Both the position numbers and the translations under genes were made by a program. Of a DNA stretch of 64,000 bases, positions 24,617 through 33,513 are shown in pieces (position 1 is the stretch's first letter; the number at the start of each line of letters is the position of its first letter). Under the pieces are notes generated by a model, which worked only from the letters and a program-made list of their open reading frames with translations, was not told where the DNA came from and did no database searches. The stretch is from Actinomyces oricola (lineage in GTDB: Bacteria > Actinomycetota > Actinomycetes > Actinomycetales > Actinomycetaceae), in the NCBI RefSeq assembly GCF_004104015.1, contig NZ_RYFV01000002.1, positions 90,015 through 154,014 on the forward strand, written 5' to 3'.

Positions 24617-27064
24617 TCAGTTGGTGGGGGTGGCTGTGGGCTCAGCTGTGCCCGATGCGGCGGGGACGGAGGGCGACGCGCTGGCGTCCGCACTCGGGTC
24701 GGCGGTGGCGTCCCCGGGCTGAGAGGGGCCGGCAGCCTGCGCGTCCAGCTTCTCCTGCACGCAGGAGTCGTAGGAGGTGCGCTCCTGGGGGCTGAGCGTG
24801 CTCAGGTCCATCCAGTAGTGGTCCTCCGAATATGAATCGGCGGTGGCCTGGGCAATGCACTCCTCAGCGGTGGTCGAGGAGATGGCCGGTTGAGTCATGC
24901 CGGGTACGGGGAGGGCGTCGCCCTCGTGGTAGCCCGTCGTCGGGTCGATCCAGGACGAGACGATCCACACCGCCTCGTCGGCGTTGCCGTACCAGACCAG
25001 TTCCGAGTTGTACTCGTTAACGTTGATAATGCCCACCCCGACGGTGGCTTCAACGGTCAGGCCGGAGCCGGACTGGGAGGCCCGGGGTGAGGAGAGGGTG
25101 AGGTCCTCCCGACCGGCCGTGGTGTAGTTGAACTTGTAGCTGGGTACGTCAGCGCCCTCCAAGGTGTGCCCGGGGACGCTCTCCTCAGCAGGGATGTTGG
25201 CGTCCAGGGGGGCTCCGGTGGTCGGCCAGGGGCCGGTGACCGCCCCGCTTACCGTTCCCAGGCCGTTGTCGGCCTCTAAGACAATGGGCTGGTCCTCACG
25301 GGTGAGGATAGTCAGCGTGCCCGCTCCGATCTCTATCTGGATCTTGGAGGAGGAGTGGTCACTGGTCAGGTCGCGCAGATCCAGGGTGATGGCGCCCGCG
25401 GCGTACTCGCCCAGGTCGATGGTGACCCCGGCATTGGAGCTTTCCGCGGCGAAATCGGCGTCGCTGAGAGTGATCGTGTGTGAACTGAGCAGGTGCTGGT
25501 AGGGGGAGTGCCCGGTGGCCCCGGGAAATAGCGATCCCACAATGAGCATGGGGACGGCCAGGAGGATCGCCATCAGGGTGCCGATGACACTCATCCAGCC
25601 TCCGTGCCGTGACCGCAGGGCCGAGATCACTACCCCGGCACCCAGCAGGGTCATGGCGGTGCCCACGGCGAGCAGCGGTGTTTGAACATCGTCCAGAAGG
25701 TCACTGGTGCGGGCCCAGGCGAGCCCGGCCAGGGCAATGAGCATCGTGCCCAGAATCAGCAGGCCCACGGTGCGCCCGGGCCCGGGAATGCGGGGCCTGG
25801 GGGTGGGCAGAGGCGCCGGCTGCGGGGCCCCGGGGTGGAATGAGCCGCCGGGGACGGCGGGCCCCTGCGGACCGCCGGCACCATGCATGGCGGCGGGCGC
25901 AGGAGCGCCCTGCCCGGGGTAGCCGGCGCCCATGGGGGCCATCGGGGGCTGGGTCGCTGGGGGTAGCGGCCCACCTGGCATGGGCCCGGCTGCAGGGGCG
26001 GGGCCCTGGGAGGGGGCTGGGGCCCCGCGCAGCGGTGCGGTGGGTGCGCCGGGCCTGGCGGCGTGGGCGGCCGCGGCACCCTCCTGCCATGCGGACTGCT
26101 GCCAGCCCGGCTGGGGGGCAGAACGTGGGCCCGCCTGCCCTGCGGGGAATGGGCCCCCGGCCGGTGGCATGGGAGAGCCCATGGGCGCCCCGGTGCCCGG
26201 GACGGGCCCGCCCGGCCCCGTGGGGGCCGGCTCCGGCCCGGCCGCCCAGGCCCCGCCCGGAACCGGCCCAGTGGCGCCCATGCGCCTGGCCCGGCGACGG
26301 CGACGGCCCTCCCGCAGCCACAATGCCAGCAGCAGGATCAGGACGACGATCAGGACGCTCCTGAACGCCGTGCTTAGTTGGGAGTCCTCCCACATTCCGA
26401 TGTACCAGGTGGGGAGCAGGCCGTGGTCCACCAGCACCCATCCGGCCACGAAGGTGCCCACGGCGGCGGCGAAGCCGACGTCGACATTGCCGTGAATGGC
26501 TTGCTCCAGGTGAATGCGGCCGTCGCCCTCCTCGGGCAGGAGCGCCCAACCCAACCCGTAGAGGATCAGGCCGATTCCGCTGAAGGCCGCCAGCACCGCC
26601 CACAGGCAGCGCACCAGGATCGGGTCCAGGCCCAGACGCTGGGCGAGGGCGCCGGCCACACCACCGATCCAGCGCTCCTGGGGCCGCACCAGGCCCGATC
26701 GGCGCAAGGAATTGAAGAACCCGGAGCTAGCGGGCCGGTTCGTGAACGGCTGGGGGCCGGGGGCGCCCGTGGCGGTGTAGGGGGCATGGTTGGGGCCCGG
26801 CTGCGGTCCGGGATGACCCGTGGGCGGGGTCTGCTGGGGGCCGCCCGGGGCGCCCCTCCAGCCAGGGGGCGGGCCCGGCCGGGAGTGGGGGCCGGCTGGG
26901 GCCGGGCCCGTGAAGGGGCCGGTTGCGCCCGAAGAGTCGGCCGGTGCCTGCGTGCCAGACGCCGGCGCCTGCTCGGAGGCGGCGCCGGGGTCGTCGGGCG
27001 GGTTGGCGGATTCGTGCTCGTGCTTGGGGGTTGCCGGATCGTTGGGGGTCGGGGAATCGCTCAT
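24617..27064 (-). CDS. PspC domain-containing membrane protein, LiaF-like
   Basis: An 815-residue protein. Residues about 1-115 are Pro/Gly/Ala-rich and disordered. A PspC domain follows (about 120-180; RSGLVRPQERWIGGVAGALA and then LYGLGWALLPEE), then a helix near 235 before a Pro/Gly-rich linker (250-425), three more helices (about 430-525) and an extracytoplasmic beta-type domain (about 530-760; GVTIDLGEYAAGAITLDL, then IEIGAGTLTI) like the C-terminal region of LiaF. The start is taken as the ATG at 27064. It is divergent from a PspC-type sensor kinase and is probably the membrane sensor or inhibitor of that envelope-stress system. Confidence 0.85.
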   Translation of the reverse strand: MSDSPTPNDPATPKHEHESANPPDDPGAASEQAPASGTQAPADSSGATGPFTGPAPAGPHSRPGPPPGWRGAPGGPQQTPPTGHPGPQPGPNHAPYTATGAPGPQPFTNRPASSGFFNSLRRSGLVRPQERWIGGVAGALAQRLGLDPILVRCLWAVLAAFSGIGLILYGLGWALLPEEGDGRIHLEQAIHGNVDVGFAAAVGTFVAGWVLVDHGLLPTWYIGMWEDSQLSTAFRSVLIVVLILLLALWLREGRRRRRARRMGATGPVPGGAWAAGPEPAPTGPGGPVPGTGAPMGSPMPPAGGPFPAGQAGPRSAPQPGWQQSAWQEGAAAAHAARPGAPTAPLRGAPAPSQGPAPAAGPMPGGPLPPATQPPMAPMGAGYPGQGAPAPAAMHGAGGPQGPAVPGGSFHPGAPQPAPLPTPRPRIPGPGRTVGLLILGTMLIALAGLAWARTSDLLDDVQTPLLAVGTAMTLLGAGVVISALRSRHGGWMSVIGTLMAILLAVPMLIVGSLFPGATGHSPYQHLLSSHTITLSDADFAAESSNAGVTIDLGEYAAGAITLDLRDLTSDHSSSKIQIEIGAGTLTILTREDQPIVLEADNGLGTVSGAVTGPWPTTGAPLDANIPAEESVPGHTLEGADVPSYKFNYTTAGREDLTLSSPRASQSGSGLTVEATVGVGIINVNEYNSELVWYGNADEAVWIVSSWIDPTTGYHEGDALPVPGMTQPAISSTTAEECIAQATADSYSEDHYWMDLSTLSPQERTSYDSCVQEKLDAQAAGPSQPGDATADPSADASASPSVPAASGTAEPTATPTN

Positions 27065-27199
27065 AAACCCATGGTCGGGTGCGCCGGCCCCCTGCGGCGA
27101 TGGGGGGACCCCCTGAGCGGCCCCGGATTCTGGGCTTGAGACCCCTGGTTGCCCCCATGCGGTCACCGTGGCGGCCCCACAGCGTGTCACGATGGGGCC

Positions 27200-28693
27200 A
27201 TGACGACGACGGCGCCAGGAGCACCTGCCGGGGCACCTGCCCACGAGGGCCTCCCACGACGGACCACCACCCCACAGGGCACCACTGCACGAGCTGTTCC
27301 CGGTGGCGCCGTCACGCACCTTCCAACCGCAGCAGTGAGCCCGGCCGCCCTGGGCCCGGGCGCCCTTCCAGATGCCCTCGTGCCCGGCGGCGCTCCAGGC
27401 CCTGCCCAGGGCGCTCCCAGCGCATGGAACGCATGGAACACGCCCCCCAGGGGCGCCACCCGCCTGCCGCTGCGCCGTCCCCGGCGCAGACCCTCAACGG
27501 TTCCCGTGCCCGGCCTGCCCGCAGCACCCCGCCCCCGGCGCCGGTTCGCCGGGGTTTGCGCCGGCGTGGCCGTCCACCTGGGGGTGCCGGTGGCGCGCGT
27601 CCGCATCCTCGCCCTGGTACTCGCCCTGGGCGGGGGTGCCGGAGTACTGCTCTACGTCCTGCTGTGGGCGCTAGTGCCCACAGCCGACCCCTGGGCGGAG
27701 GCCGCCGGCGCCGTCCCCCCGGCTCAGGCCCGGCTGGCTTCCCGGCCCACCACTGTTTGGGCTCTGCCCACCCGCGTGCGCCAGCTCCTGGGCGGTGGGG
27801 CGCTGCTGCTGGCCGCACTCCTCCTCACCCTGTGGCGAACCGAAGTGCTGACCCCCGCCGGCAATCTGCTGCCGGTGCTCGTCATTGCCTCAGGGGCCGC
27901 CCTGGCCTGGTCCCAACTCGATGCCCTCACCGGGGTCAGCCGTGACCGCGGCGCCCTCCTGCGCCTGGCCGGGGGAGTGGTCTTGGCCGCCGTCGGCATC
28001 CTCCTGTGGCTGGGCGCCGACACCCCTCCCGGCATTCTGCTCACGGGCACCATGACCGGGATAGCCCTGGTGGTTGGGGTCGCCCTGGTCCTGGCACCCC
28101 TATGGCTGCGCACGAACCGGGCCCTGGCGGAGACCCGCGCCGCGGAGGCGCGGGCCGCCGAGCGCGCCGACATTGCCGCCCACCTCCACGACTCGGTCCT
28201 CCAGACCCTGACCCTCATTCGCAAGCGCGCCAACGATCCGGGCACCGTTGCCCGCCTGGCCCGCTCCCAGGAGCGGGAACTGCGCGCCTGGCTCTACACC
28301 GACCGACCTGAGGCGGGCACATCCCTGGCCGACGAGCTGCGCGAACTCGCCGCCGGCATTGAGGACCTTCACGGCATCCCCATTGACGTCGTCTGCGTGG
28401 GGGACCGCGAGCCGGGCGCCGACGCCGAGGCGATCCTCGCCGCGACCCGCGAGGCCCTGTCCAACGCCGTGCGCCACGGCGCCCCACCCGTCTCCGTCTA
28501 CAGCGAGGCCTCCCCGCAGCGCCTGGAGGTGTTCGTGCGCGACCATGGCCCGGGCTTCGACCTCAACGCGGTGACGGCCGACCGGCACGGCGTGCGCGAG
28601 TCCATTATCGCCCGTGTCCAGCGCCATGGGGGCTCCGCCGTCATTAAGCGCCTCGCCCAAGGCACCGAGGTGCACCTGGCCCTGCCCGCCTGA
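27200..28693 (+). CDS. Sensor histidine kinase with PspC domain
   Basis: A 497-residue kinase. Residues about 1-110 are disordered and Pro-rich. A PspC domain spans about 110-165 (RRRFAGVCAGVAVHLGVPVA, then LLYVLLWALVP), followed by several transmembrane helices. The phosphoacceptor is in AAHLHDSVLQTL, as in NarL-type (HisKA_3) kinases. The ATPase domain shows REALSNAVRHG (N box) and VRDHGPGFD (G box). The ATG at 27200 is in the 135-base divergent gap. It pairs with the LuxR-type regulator downstream and likely senses envelope stress with the divergent PspC protein. Confidence 0.92.
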   Translation: MTTTAPGAPAGAPAHEGLPRRTTTPQGTTARAVPGGAVTHLPTAAVSPAALGPGALPDALVPGGAPGPAQGAPSAWNAWNTPPRGATRLPLRRPRRRPSTVPVPGLPAAPRPRRRFAGVCAGVAVHLGVPVARVRILALVLALGGGAGVLLYVLLWALVPTADPWAEAAGAVPPAQARLASRPTTVWALPTRVRQLLGGGALLLAALLLTLWRTEVLTPAGNLLPVLVIASGAALAWSQLDALTGVSRDRGALLRLAGGVVLAAVGILLWLGADTPPGILLTGTMTGIALVVGVALVLAPLWLRTNRALAETRAAEARAAERADIAAHLHDSVLQTLTLIRKRANDPGTVARLARSQERELRAWLYTDRPEAGTSLADELRELAAGIEDLHGIPIDVVCVGDREPGADAEAILAATREALSNAVRHGAPPVSVYSEASPQRLEVFVRDHGPGFDLNAVTADRHGVRESIIARVQRHGGSAVIKRLAQGTEVHLALPA

Positions 28694-28752
28694 CACTCCG
28701 CCAATCCTGACCAATCCCGCACCACTCCCGCCCACCGCTCCAGGAGAAACCC

Positions 28753-29442
28753 ATGATCCCTCCCGCATCGCCCTCCTCCCCGGCCACCGGCCTGCGCATC
28801 CTGGTCGTCGATGACCACGCCCTGGTGCGCGCCGGGGTGCGCACCGAGCTGGCCGCCCACGCCGCGGACATGGAGGTTGTCGCCGAGGCTGACGATGTCG
28901 AGGGGGCCATTGCCGCCGTCCACGCCCTGGTCCCCGACGTCGTCCTGCTCGACGTCCACCTACCGGGCGGCAACGGCGGGGGCGGCGCCGAGGTGGTCAC
29001 CGCCTGCCATGACGTACCCGCTACCCGCTTCCTGGCCTTAAGCATCTCGGACGCCAGCGAGGACGTCGTGGCCGTCATTCGCGCCGGGGCGCGCGGCTAC
29101 GTCACCAAGGCCATCTCCACCGAGGACCTGGCGCTGGCCGTGCGGCGGGTAGCTGCTGGGGACGCCGCCTTCTCCCCGCGCCTGGCCGGCTTCGTCCTGG
29201 ACGCCTTCGGCGCCCAGGCCGGGGAGGTGGCCGTGGCCGACTCCGAACTCGACCGTCTTTCGGCCCGTGAGCGCGAAGTCATGCGGCTCATCGCCCGCGG
29301 CTACACCTACAAGGAGTGCGCCGCCGAACTCTTCATCTCGGTCAAGACCGTCGAGACCCACGTCTCGGCGGTGCTGCGCAAACTCCAACTGTCCAACCGC
29401 AACGAGCTCACCCGCTGGGCTGCCGCCCGGCACATCGTATGA
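28753..29442 (+). CDS. LuxR/NarL-type response regulator
   Basis: A 229-residue two-component regulator. Receiver domain residues about 14-135 have the acidic pocket VVDDH, phospho-acceptor Asp in VLLDVHLPGG, and the Lys of VTKAIS. The C-terminal LuxR helix-turn-helix is LSAREREVMRLIARGYTYKE, then ISVKTVETHVSAVLRKL. AGGAGA precedes the ATG. It follows its kinase by 59 bases and overlaps the sialidase gene (ATGA), so all three are co-translated. Confidence 0.95.
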   Translation: MIPPASPSSPATGLRILVVDDHALVRAGVRTELAAHAADMEVVAEADDVEGAIAAVHALVPDVVLLDVHLPGGNGGGGAEVVTACHDVPATRFLALSISDASEDVVAVIRAGARGYVTKAISTEDLALAVRRVAAGDAAFSPRLAGFVLDAFGAQAGEVAVADSELDRLSAREREVMRLIARGYTYKECAAELFISVKTVETHVSAVLRKLQLSNRNELTRWAAARHIV

Positions 29443-30830
29443 GTCGTATGAGCGCCGCCCGCCGGGAGAGCACCGGGCCCACGGCCCCTGGGGAGCCCCG
29501 CCCCGGCCGCTCGGTGCCGCCCAGGTGCGCGCCGGGCCCTGGTCCGGGCGCCGGGGAGGCCGGGCTGCTGGCCCGCCTGGCCTCCCCGGGCGCCTCCCTG
29601 CGCGTGCCGGCGTTCGCGGCCCTGCCCGACGGCACCCTGCTCCTGGTCCACGACCGCCGCCCGCTGCCGGTGGGCGAGTCCTGGCGCCGCGCCGGTGGCG
29701 CCCTGCCCGACGACCTGCCCAACCCCAACACCCTGTGGCTGCGCTCCAGCAGCGACTGTGGGGCCACCTGGAGCCCGCCACAGCGCCTGGACCCGGATCT
29801 GCCCGGGATCACAGGGATCTCTGATCCCTCACTCATTGTGGCCCCCTGCCGACCCGAGCCGGCCCACTGCGGGCCCGAGCCGCCGGGCCCTCACCGGGAA
29901 GGCCACCGCATCGGGGCCTTGGGCCCCACTGCGGGCTCGCCCGCCGGCGACCGTCGCCCGGTCGTCCACCTTCTGGCCACGGCCGCCGGCGACGTCGGCC
30001 TCTTCGGGGCCCATCCCCCTGCCCGCCGGGCCCGCCCCGGACAGGCCCCCGAGCCGGGCACCCTGCGCCTTCTGCACGCCACCTCCCGCGACTGCGGGGC
30101 CACCTGGTGCTGGCGCGACATAACCGACACCGCTCTGCCCAGCACCGCCTGGCCGAACGGCGCCGTGCTCTTCACCGTTTCCGGGCACGGCCTGGCTCTA
30201 CGCCACCCGGGCCGCACCGGCCGGCTCATCCAACCGGTGGTCGCCGCCCTGGAGCCCGGGCCCGACGGCGCCCGCCCCCTGCGCTCGGCCTGCCTGCTGT
30301 CGGAGGATTCCGGGGCCTCCTGGCACCTGGGGGAGGCCGTGCCCACGACTGCGGCCACCGGCGCCGCCAGCCTGAGCGGTGGGGCGGCCACCTGCGGCGT
30401 CGACGAGCACGCCGTCGTCGAACTGGCCGACGGGCGCCTGCTGACCAGCGCCCGCGACGGCGCCTACGCCGGCACCCGTCTGAGCGCCTGGTCCATTGAC
30501 GGCGGCCAGAGCTGGTCGGCCGCCCACCGCCAGAACGACCTGCCCGACCCCGGCTGCAATGCCGGCCTGGCCGCACTGCCCGATGGGCGCCTACTGCTCA
30601 GCCACGCCGCGAACAGCACCGCCCGGCGGGAGGGCCGCCTGTCCCTGAGCGTCGAGGGCGCCTCCTGGCGTCCCCTCGTGCGGCTGCGCCATGCCGAGAT
30701 CCCCTTCGGCTACTCCGACCTGGCCCTGGTGCCCGCGGGCCGCACCGGCGCTACGCGGGCGGTGGTGGTCGCTGAGGAACCAGCACCCGAAGGCACCACC
30801 CTGGTGGTGCTGGCCGTAGCCGTGGACTAA
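29439..30830 (+). CDS. Exo-alpha-sialidase-like protein (BNR repeats), GH33-type
   Basis: A 463-residue six-bladed beta-propeller. The first catalytic Arg motif is LRVPAF, followed by DGTLLLVHDRRP. Four Asp boxes are present: SSDCGATW, SRDCGATW, SEDSGASW and SIDGGQSW. The late Glu (DEHAVVELADG), Arg (RREGRLSLS) and Tyr (FGYSDLAL) match the GH33 active site. It would release terminal sialic acid. No signal peptide or sorting signal is found, which is odd for a host-glycan sialidase and suggests cytoplasmic cleavage of imported glycans. Its start overlaps the response regulator stop. Confidence 0.85.
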   Translation: MSRMSAARRESTGPTAPGEPRPGRSVPPRCAPGPGPGAGEAGLLARLASPGASLRVPAFAALPDGTLLLVHDRRPLPVGESWRRAGGALPDDLPNPNTLWLRSSSDCGATWSPPQRLDPDLPGITGISDPSLIVAPCRPEPAHCGPEPPGPHREGHRIGALGPTAGSPAGDRRPVVHLLATAAGDVGLFGAHPPARRARPGQAPEPGTLRLLHATSRDCGATWCWRDITDTALPSTAWPNGAVLFTVSGHGLALRHPGRTGRLIQPVVAALEPGPDGARPLRSACLLSEDSGASWHLGEAVPTTAATGAASLSGGAATCGVDEHAVVELADGRLLTSARDGAYAGTRLSAWSIDGGQSWSAAHRQNDLPDPGCNAGLAALPDGRLLLSHAANSTARREGRLSLSVEGASWRPLVRLRHAEIPFGYSDLALVPAGRTGATRAVVVAEEPAPEGTTLVVLAVAVD

Positions 30831-30918
30831 GACAATCCGGAGAGCCCGCACCCCCCGGGGCGCCGCACTGGTTTCGAGCTGAACCGCGCCGGGCGCGATC
30901 CATGGGAGGATGAGGGGC

Positions 30919-31764
30919 GTGAGTGAGCAGCACGCCGCGCCGTGCCAGGCGCCCGAGGACTGTGAGCTGATCCGGGCCATAGCCCATGTGCACGCCGGCG
31001 GCCTGGTAGTTCTCCCCACCGACACCGTCTACGGCATTGGCGCCGCCGCCGGCAATGCCACCGCCGTCGCCCGCCTCCTGGAAGTCAAGGGCCGGGGCCG
31101 TCACATGCCCCCACCGGTGCTGATCTCGGGTCCGGAACAACTCGATGGCGTAGCCGCTCGCGTGCCCCCCACCGCCCGAGCGCTGATTAGGGCCTTCTGG
31201 CCCGGCGCACTCACCCTCATTCTGGACGCCGACCCCTCACTGGGCTGGGACCTGGGGGAAACCGGCGCCACCGTGGCCCTGCGCATGCCCAACCACCCGC
31301 TGACCCTGGCCCTGCTGCGCGCCACCGGCCCCATGGCAGTCACCAGCGCCAACCCCACCGGACAGCCGCCCGCCACCGACGCCGCCTCCGGGCGGGCCGC
31401 CTTCCCCAGGAGTGTCCGGGGGAGCCGGGATGACCCCACTGCGTTAGGGGGCCGGCCGACCCCCGGGAGACGCCCTCGCGGGGGCCGGGCCGTGAACCCG
31501 GGCGACCCTGACGGCCCTGACGACTTTGAGGACGGCGCCGGCATTCTGGTCCTGGACGGTGGGCCAACACCCGGACCCGTGCCCTCGACGATCGTCAACC
31601 TAGCGGGCGACCACGCCCTGGCGCCCGTGGTGGTGCGCCAGGGGGCCCTGCCCCACGCCCGGCTCGCCGCCGTCGTCGATCCCATCCTGACGGCCCTAGG
31701 GGCGCCGCCCCTGACAGGACCCGACGCCGTCGGCCGTGGCGCACCGAAGGAGGCGGGGGCGTGA
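30919..31764 (+). CDS. L-threonylcarbamoyladenylate synthase (Sua5/YrdC/YwlC)
   Basis: A 281-residue enzyme that makes threonylcarbamoyl-AMP for the t6A37 modification of tRNA. YrdC features: LPTDTVYGIGA, EVKGRGRHMPPPVLI (KxR), PGALTLIL, TVALRMPNHP, MAVTSANPTGQPPA and VPSTIVNL. A low-complexity Arg/Gly/Pro-rich insertion of about 45 residues separates SANPTGQPPATDA from ILVLDGG; it is unusual for the family. GTG at 30919 has GGGAGG nine bases upstream, whereas ATG at 30910 abuts it. It begins the conserved sua5-wecA-atp block. Confidence 0.9.
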   Translation: MSEQHAAPCQAPEDCELIRAIAHVHAGGLVVLPTDTVYGIGAAAGNATAVARLLEVKGRGRHMPPPVLISGPEQLDGVAARVPPTARALIRAFWPGALTLILDADPSLGWDLGETGATVALRMPNHPLTLALLRATGPMAVTSANPTGQPPATDAASGRAAFPRSVRGSRDDPTALGGRPTPGRRPRGGRAVNPGDPDGPDDFEDGAGILVLDGGPTPGPVPSTIVNLAGDHALAPVVVRQGALPHARLAAVVDPILTALGAPPLTGPDAVGRGAPKEAGA

Positions 31765-32897
31765 GGGTCTATCTCCTCATCCTCGTGGTGGCCACCGCAG
31801 TCACCTACGTGGCGGTGCCCGTGGTGCGTCACATTGCCCTGGTCTCCAACGCCCTGACCCCGGTGCGGGGGCGCGACGTGCACACCACCCCCATTCCACG
31901 CCTGGGCGGGGTGGCCATGTTCGTCGGCTTCGCCACCGCCGTGGCGGTGGCCTCCCAGATCCCCTACCTGTCCATGGTCATTGACTCCAGCGCCTGGGCG
32001 GTGGTCTTGGGCGCCGGCCTGGTCTGCCTGCTGGGCGTGGTGGACGACCTGTGGGAACTGGACTGGGTGACCAAGCTCGCGGGCCAGATCCTGGCCGCCG
32101 GCCTTATGGCGTGGCAGGGCGTCCAGCTCATTACCATCCCCGTGGGAGGGCTGACCATTGGCTCGGCGGGATTCTCTCTGGGCACCACCGTCCTGGTGGT
32201 CATTGTGTCCATTAACGCCGTCAACTTCGTTGACGGCCTGGACGGGTTGGCCGCCGGGATCATATGCATCGGGTCCATTGCCTTCTTCGGCTACACCTAC
32301 GCCCTGACCCGCGCCACCTCCCCGGAGTCCTACACCTCCCTGGCGGCCACCATTGTGGCGGCCCTCATCGGGGTGTGCCTGGGCTTCCTGCCCCACAACT
32401 TCAATCCGGCCACCATCTTCATGGGGGACTCCGGCTCCATGCAGTTGGGCCTGATCTCGGCCGCCGGCACCATTATCGTCACCGGGCAGATCGACCCGGG
32501 GACCATTGGCGGTCGCACTGCGGTGCCGGTGTTCCTGCCGATCCTCCTGCCCCTGGCGGTGCTGCTGCTGCCCCTGACCGACATGGTCATGGCGATTGTC
32601 CGTCGCACTCGCGCCGGGCACAGCCCCTTTCATCCCGACCGGATGCACATGCACCACCGGCTCCTGGCCGCGGGGCACTCTCACCGCCGTGCCGTGCTGG
32701 TCATGTACGCCTGGGCCGCCGCCGCGGCCATCCCGGTGGCCGCCATGGCCTTCTTCCCGCTGCACTACGTGCTCATTGGCGCCATTGCGGCCCTGGTGGC
32801 CGCCCTGCTGGTCACCGCCGACCTCATGCCCGGGTTCCGTCACGTGCTCGCGCGCCGACTGGGGGCTCGACACGTGCGCCCCAAGGGCCGCCGATGA
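31761..32897 (+). CDS. WecA-like undecaprenyl-phosphate sugar-1-P transferase
   Basis: A 378-residue, about 11-helix membrane enzyme of the MraY/WecA family. It transfers GlcNAc-1-P or a related sugar phosphate onto the polyprenyl phosphate carrier to start cell-wall glycan (linkage unit or teichoic-like) synthesis. Motifs: GVVDDLWELD, NAVNFVDGLDGLA, FMGDSGSM and the His-rich HPDRMHMHHRLL that marks WecA rather than MraY. GTG at 31761 overlaps the sua5 stop, and its own stop overlaps the next gene. The position before the ATP synthase operon is typical of actinobacteria. Confidence 0.92.
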   Translation: MRVYLLILVVATAVTYVAVPVVRHIALVSNALTPVRGRDVHTTPIPRLGGVAMFVGFATAVAVASQIPYLSMVIDSSAWAVVLGAGLVCLLGVVDDLWELDWVTKLAGQILAAGLMAWQGVQLITIPVGGLTIGSAGFSLGTTVLVVIVSINAVNFVDGLDGLAAGIICIGSIAFFGYTYALTRATSPESYTSLAATIVAALIGVCLGFLPHNFNPATIFMGDSGSMQLGLISAAGTIIVTGQIDPGTIGGRTAVPVFLPILLPLAVLLLPLTDMVMAIVRRTRAGHSPFHPDRMHMHHRLLAAGHSHRRAVLVMYAWAAAAAIPVAAMAFFPLHYVLIGAIAALVAALLVTADLMPGFRHVLARRLGARHVRPKGRR

Positions 32898-33394
32898 GCC
32901 CGGGGCGCAGGCCCGAGGGGGCGAGGAGCCGGGCGCCGATCCCCCGTCCGGGGCTGTCGGCGGCGGTGCGCGGCCTGCGCAGCCGACTGACCGTGGCCGG
33001 TGCGCTGCTGGCCGGCGCGCTGGTGGCCTGGGCACTGCTGGGTCAGGTGGTCTCCCCGTTGGCCAGCGCCGCCGTGGGCGCCTGCGCGACGACGGCGCTG
33101 CTGACCTCCATCTGGCTCCTGCTGGGACGGGCGGTGCGCTCCGCCGCGGTCCCGGCGGGTTGGGTAGCAGGCGGTTACCTCCTGCGTCTGCTCATTGTGG
33201 CCGCGGCTCTGGTGGGAGGGCGGGCGGCCGGTCTGGATACGCGCCTGATCGGAGCGGGCCTCATTGCCGCCGTGGTGGTGGGCACCGCGCTGGAGACCTG
33301 GGTGCTGGCCCGCGCCGGCGTGCCGACCGTCGACCCCGGCCCCGACGACGATCCCAGTGCCGTCCCCGACGAGCCCGCCGGCCGACTGGACTGA
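32894..33394 (+). CDS. AtpI-like membrane protein upstream of ATP synthase
   Basis: A 166-residue protein with four predicted membrane helices (for example VAGALLAGALVAWALLG and GYLLRLLIVAAALVGG) and a Pro/Asp-rich tail. Length, topology and location between wecA and atpB match the ATP synthase I-chain-like proteins of actinobacteria, which help assemble the c-ring. Sequence similarity alone is weak. ATG overlaps the wecA stop (ATGA). Confidence 0.7.
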   Translation: MSPGRRPEGARSRAPIPRPGLSAAVRGLRSRLTVAGALLAGALVAWALLGQVVSPLASAAVGACATTALLTSIWLLLGRAVRSAAVPAGWVAGGYLLRLLIVAAALVGGRAAGLDTRLIGAGLIAAVVVGTALETWVLARAGVPTVDPGPDDDPSAVPDEPAGRLD

Positions 33395-33499
33395 GTGGGC
33401 CAGCGGCCCTGAATTAGGCGGGCCGGCTGGTAACATGTGCCACACCGCACCGCGCACGGCGAGACGTCGCGCACGCGTGCTGATCCACCACGAGAGCCC

Positions 33500-33513
33500 G
33501 GGAGGACACCCTG
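33500..33513 (+). promoter_or_regulatory. Shine-Dalgarno placing atpB start at a CTG codon
   Basis: GGGAGG (33500-33505) is followed five bases later by CTG (33511-33513), in frame with atpB. Between the in-frame stop at 33481-33483 and GTG 33601 there is no ATG, GTG or TTG, so CTG is the only start at a proper distance from this strong site. Confidence 0.6.

Noticed and set aside
27149..27199. Longer start of the sensor kinase at 27149
   Set aside because: It would take up most of the divergent promoter gap and lacks a ribosome site.
31101..33035. 644-codon minus-strand ORF opposite sua5 and wecA
   Set aside because: Antisense shadow of two well-supported genes, with no motif or ribosome site.
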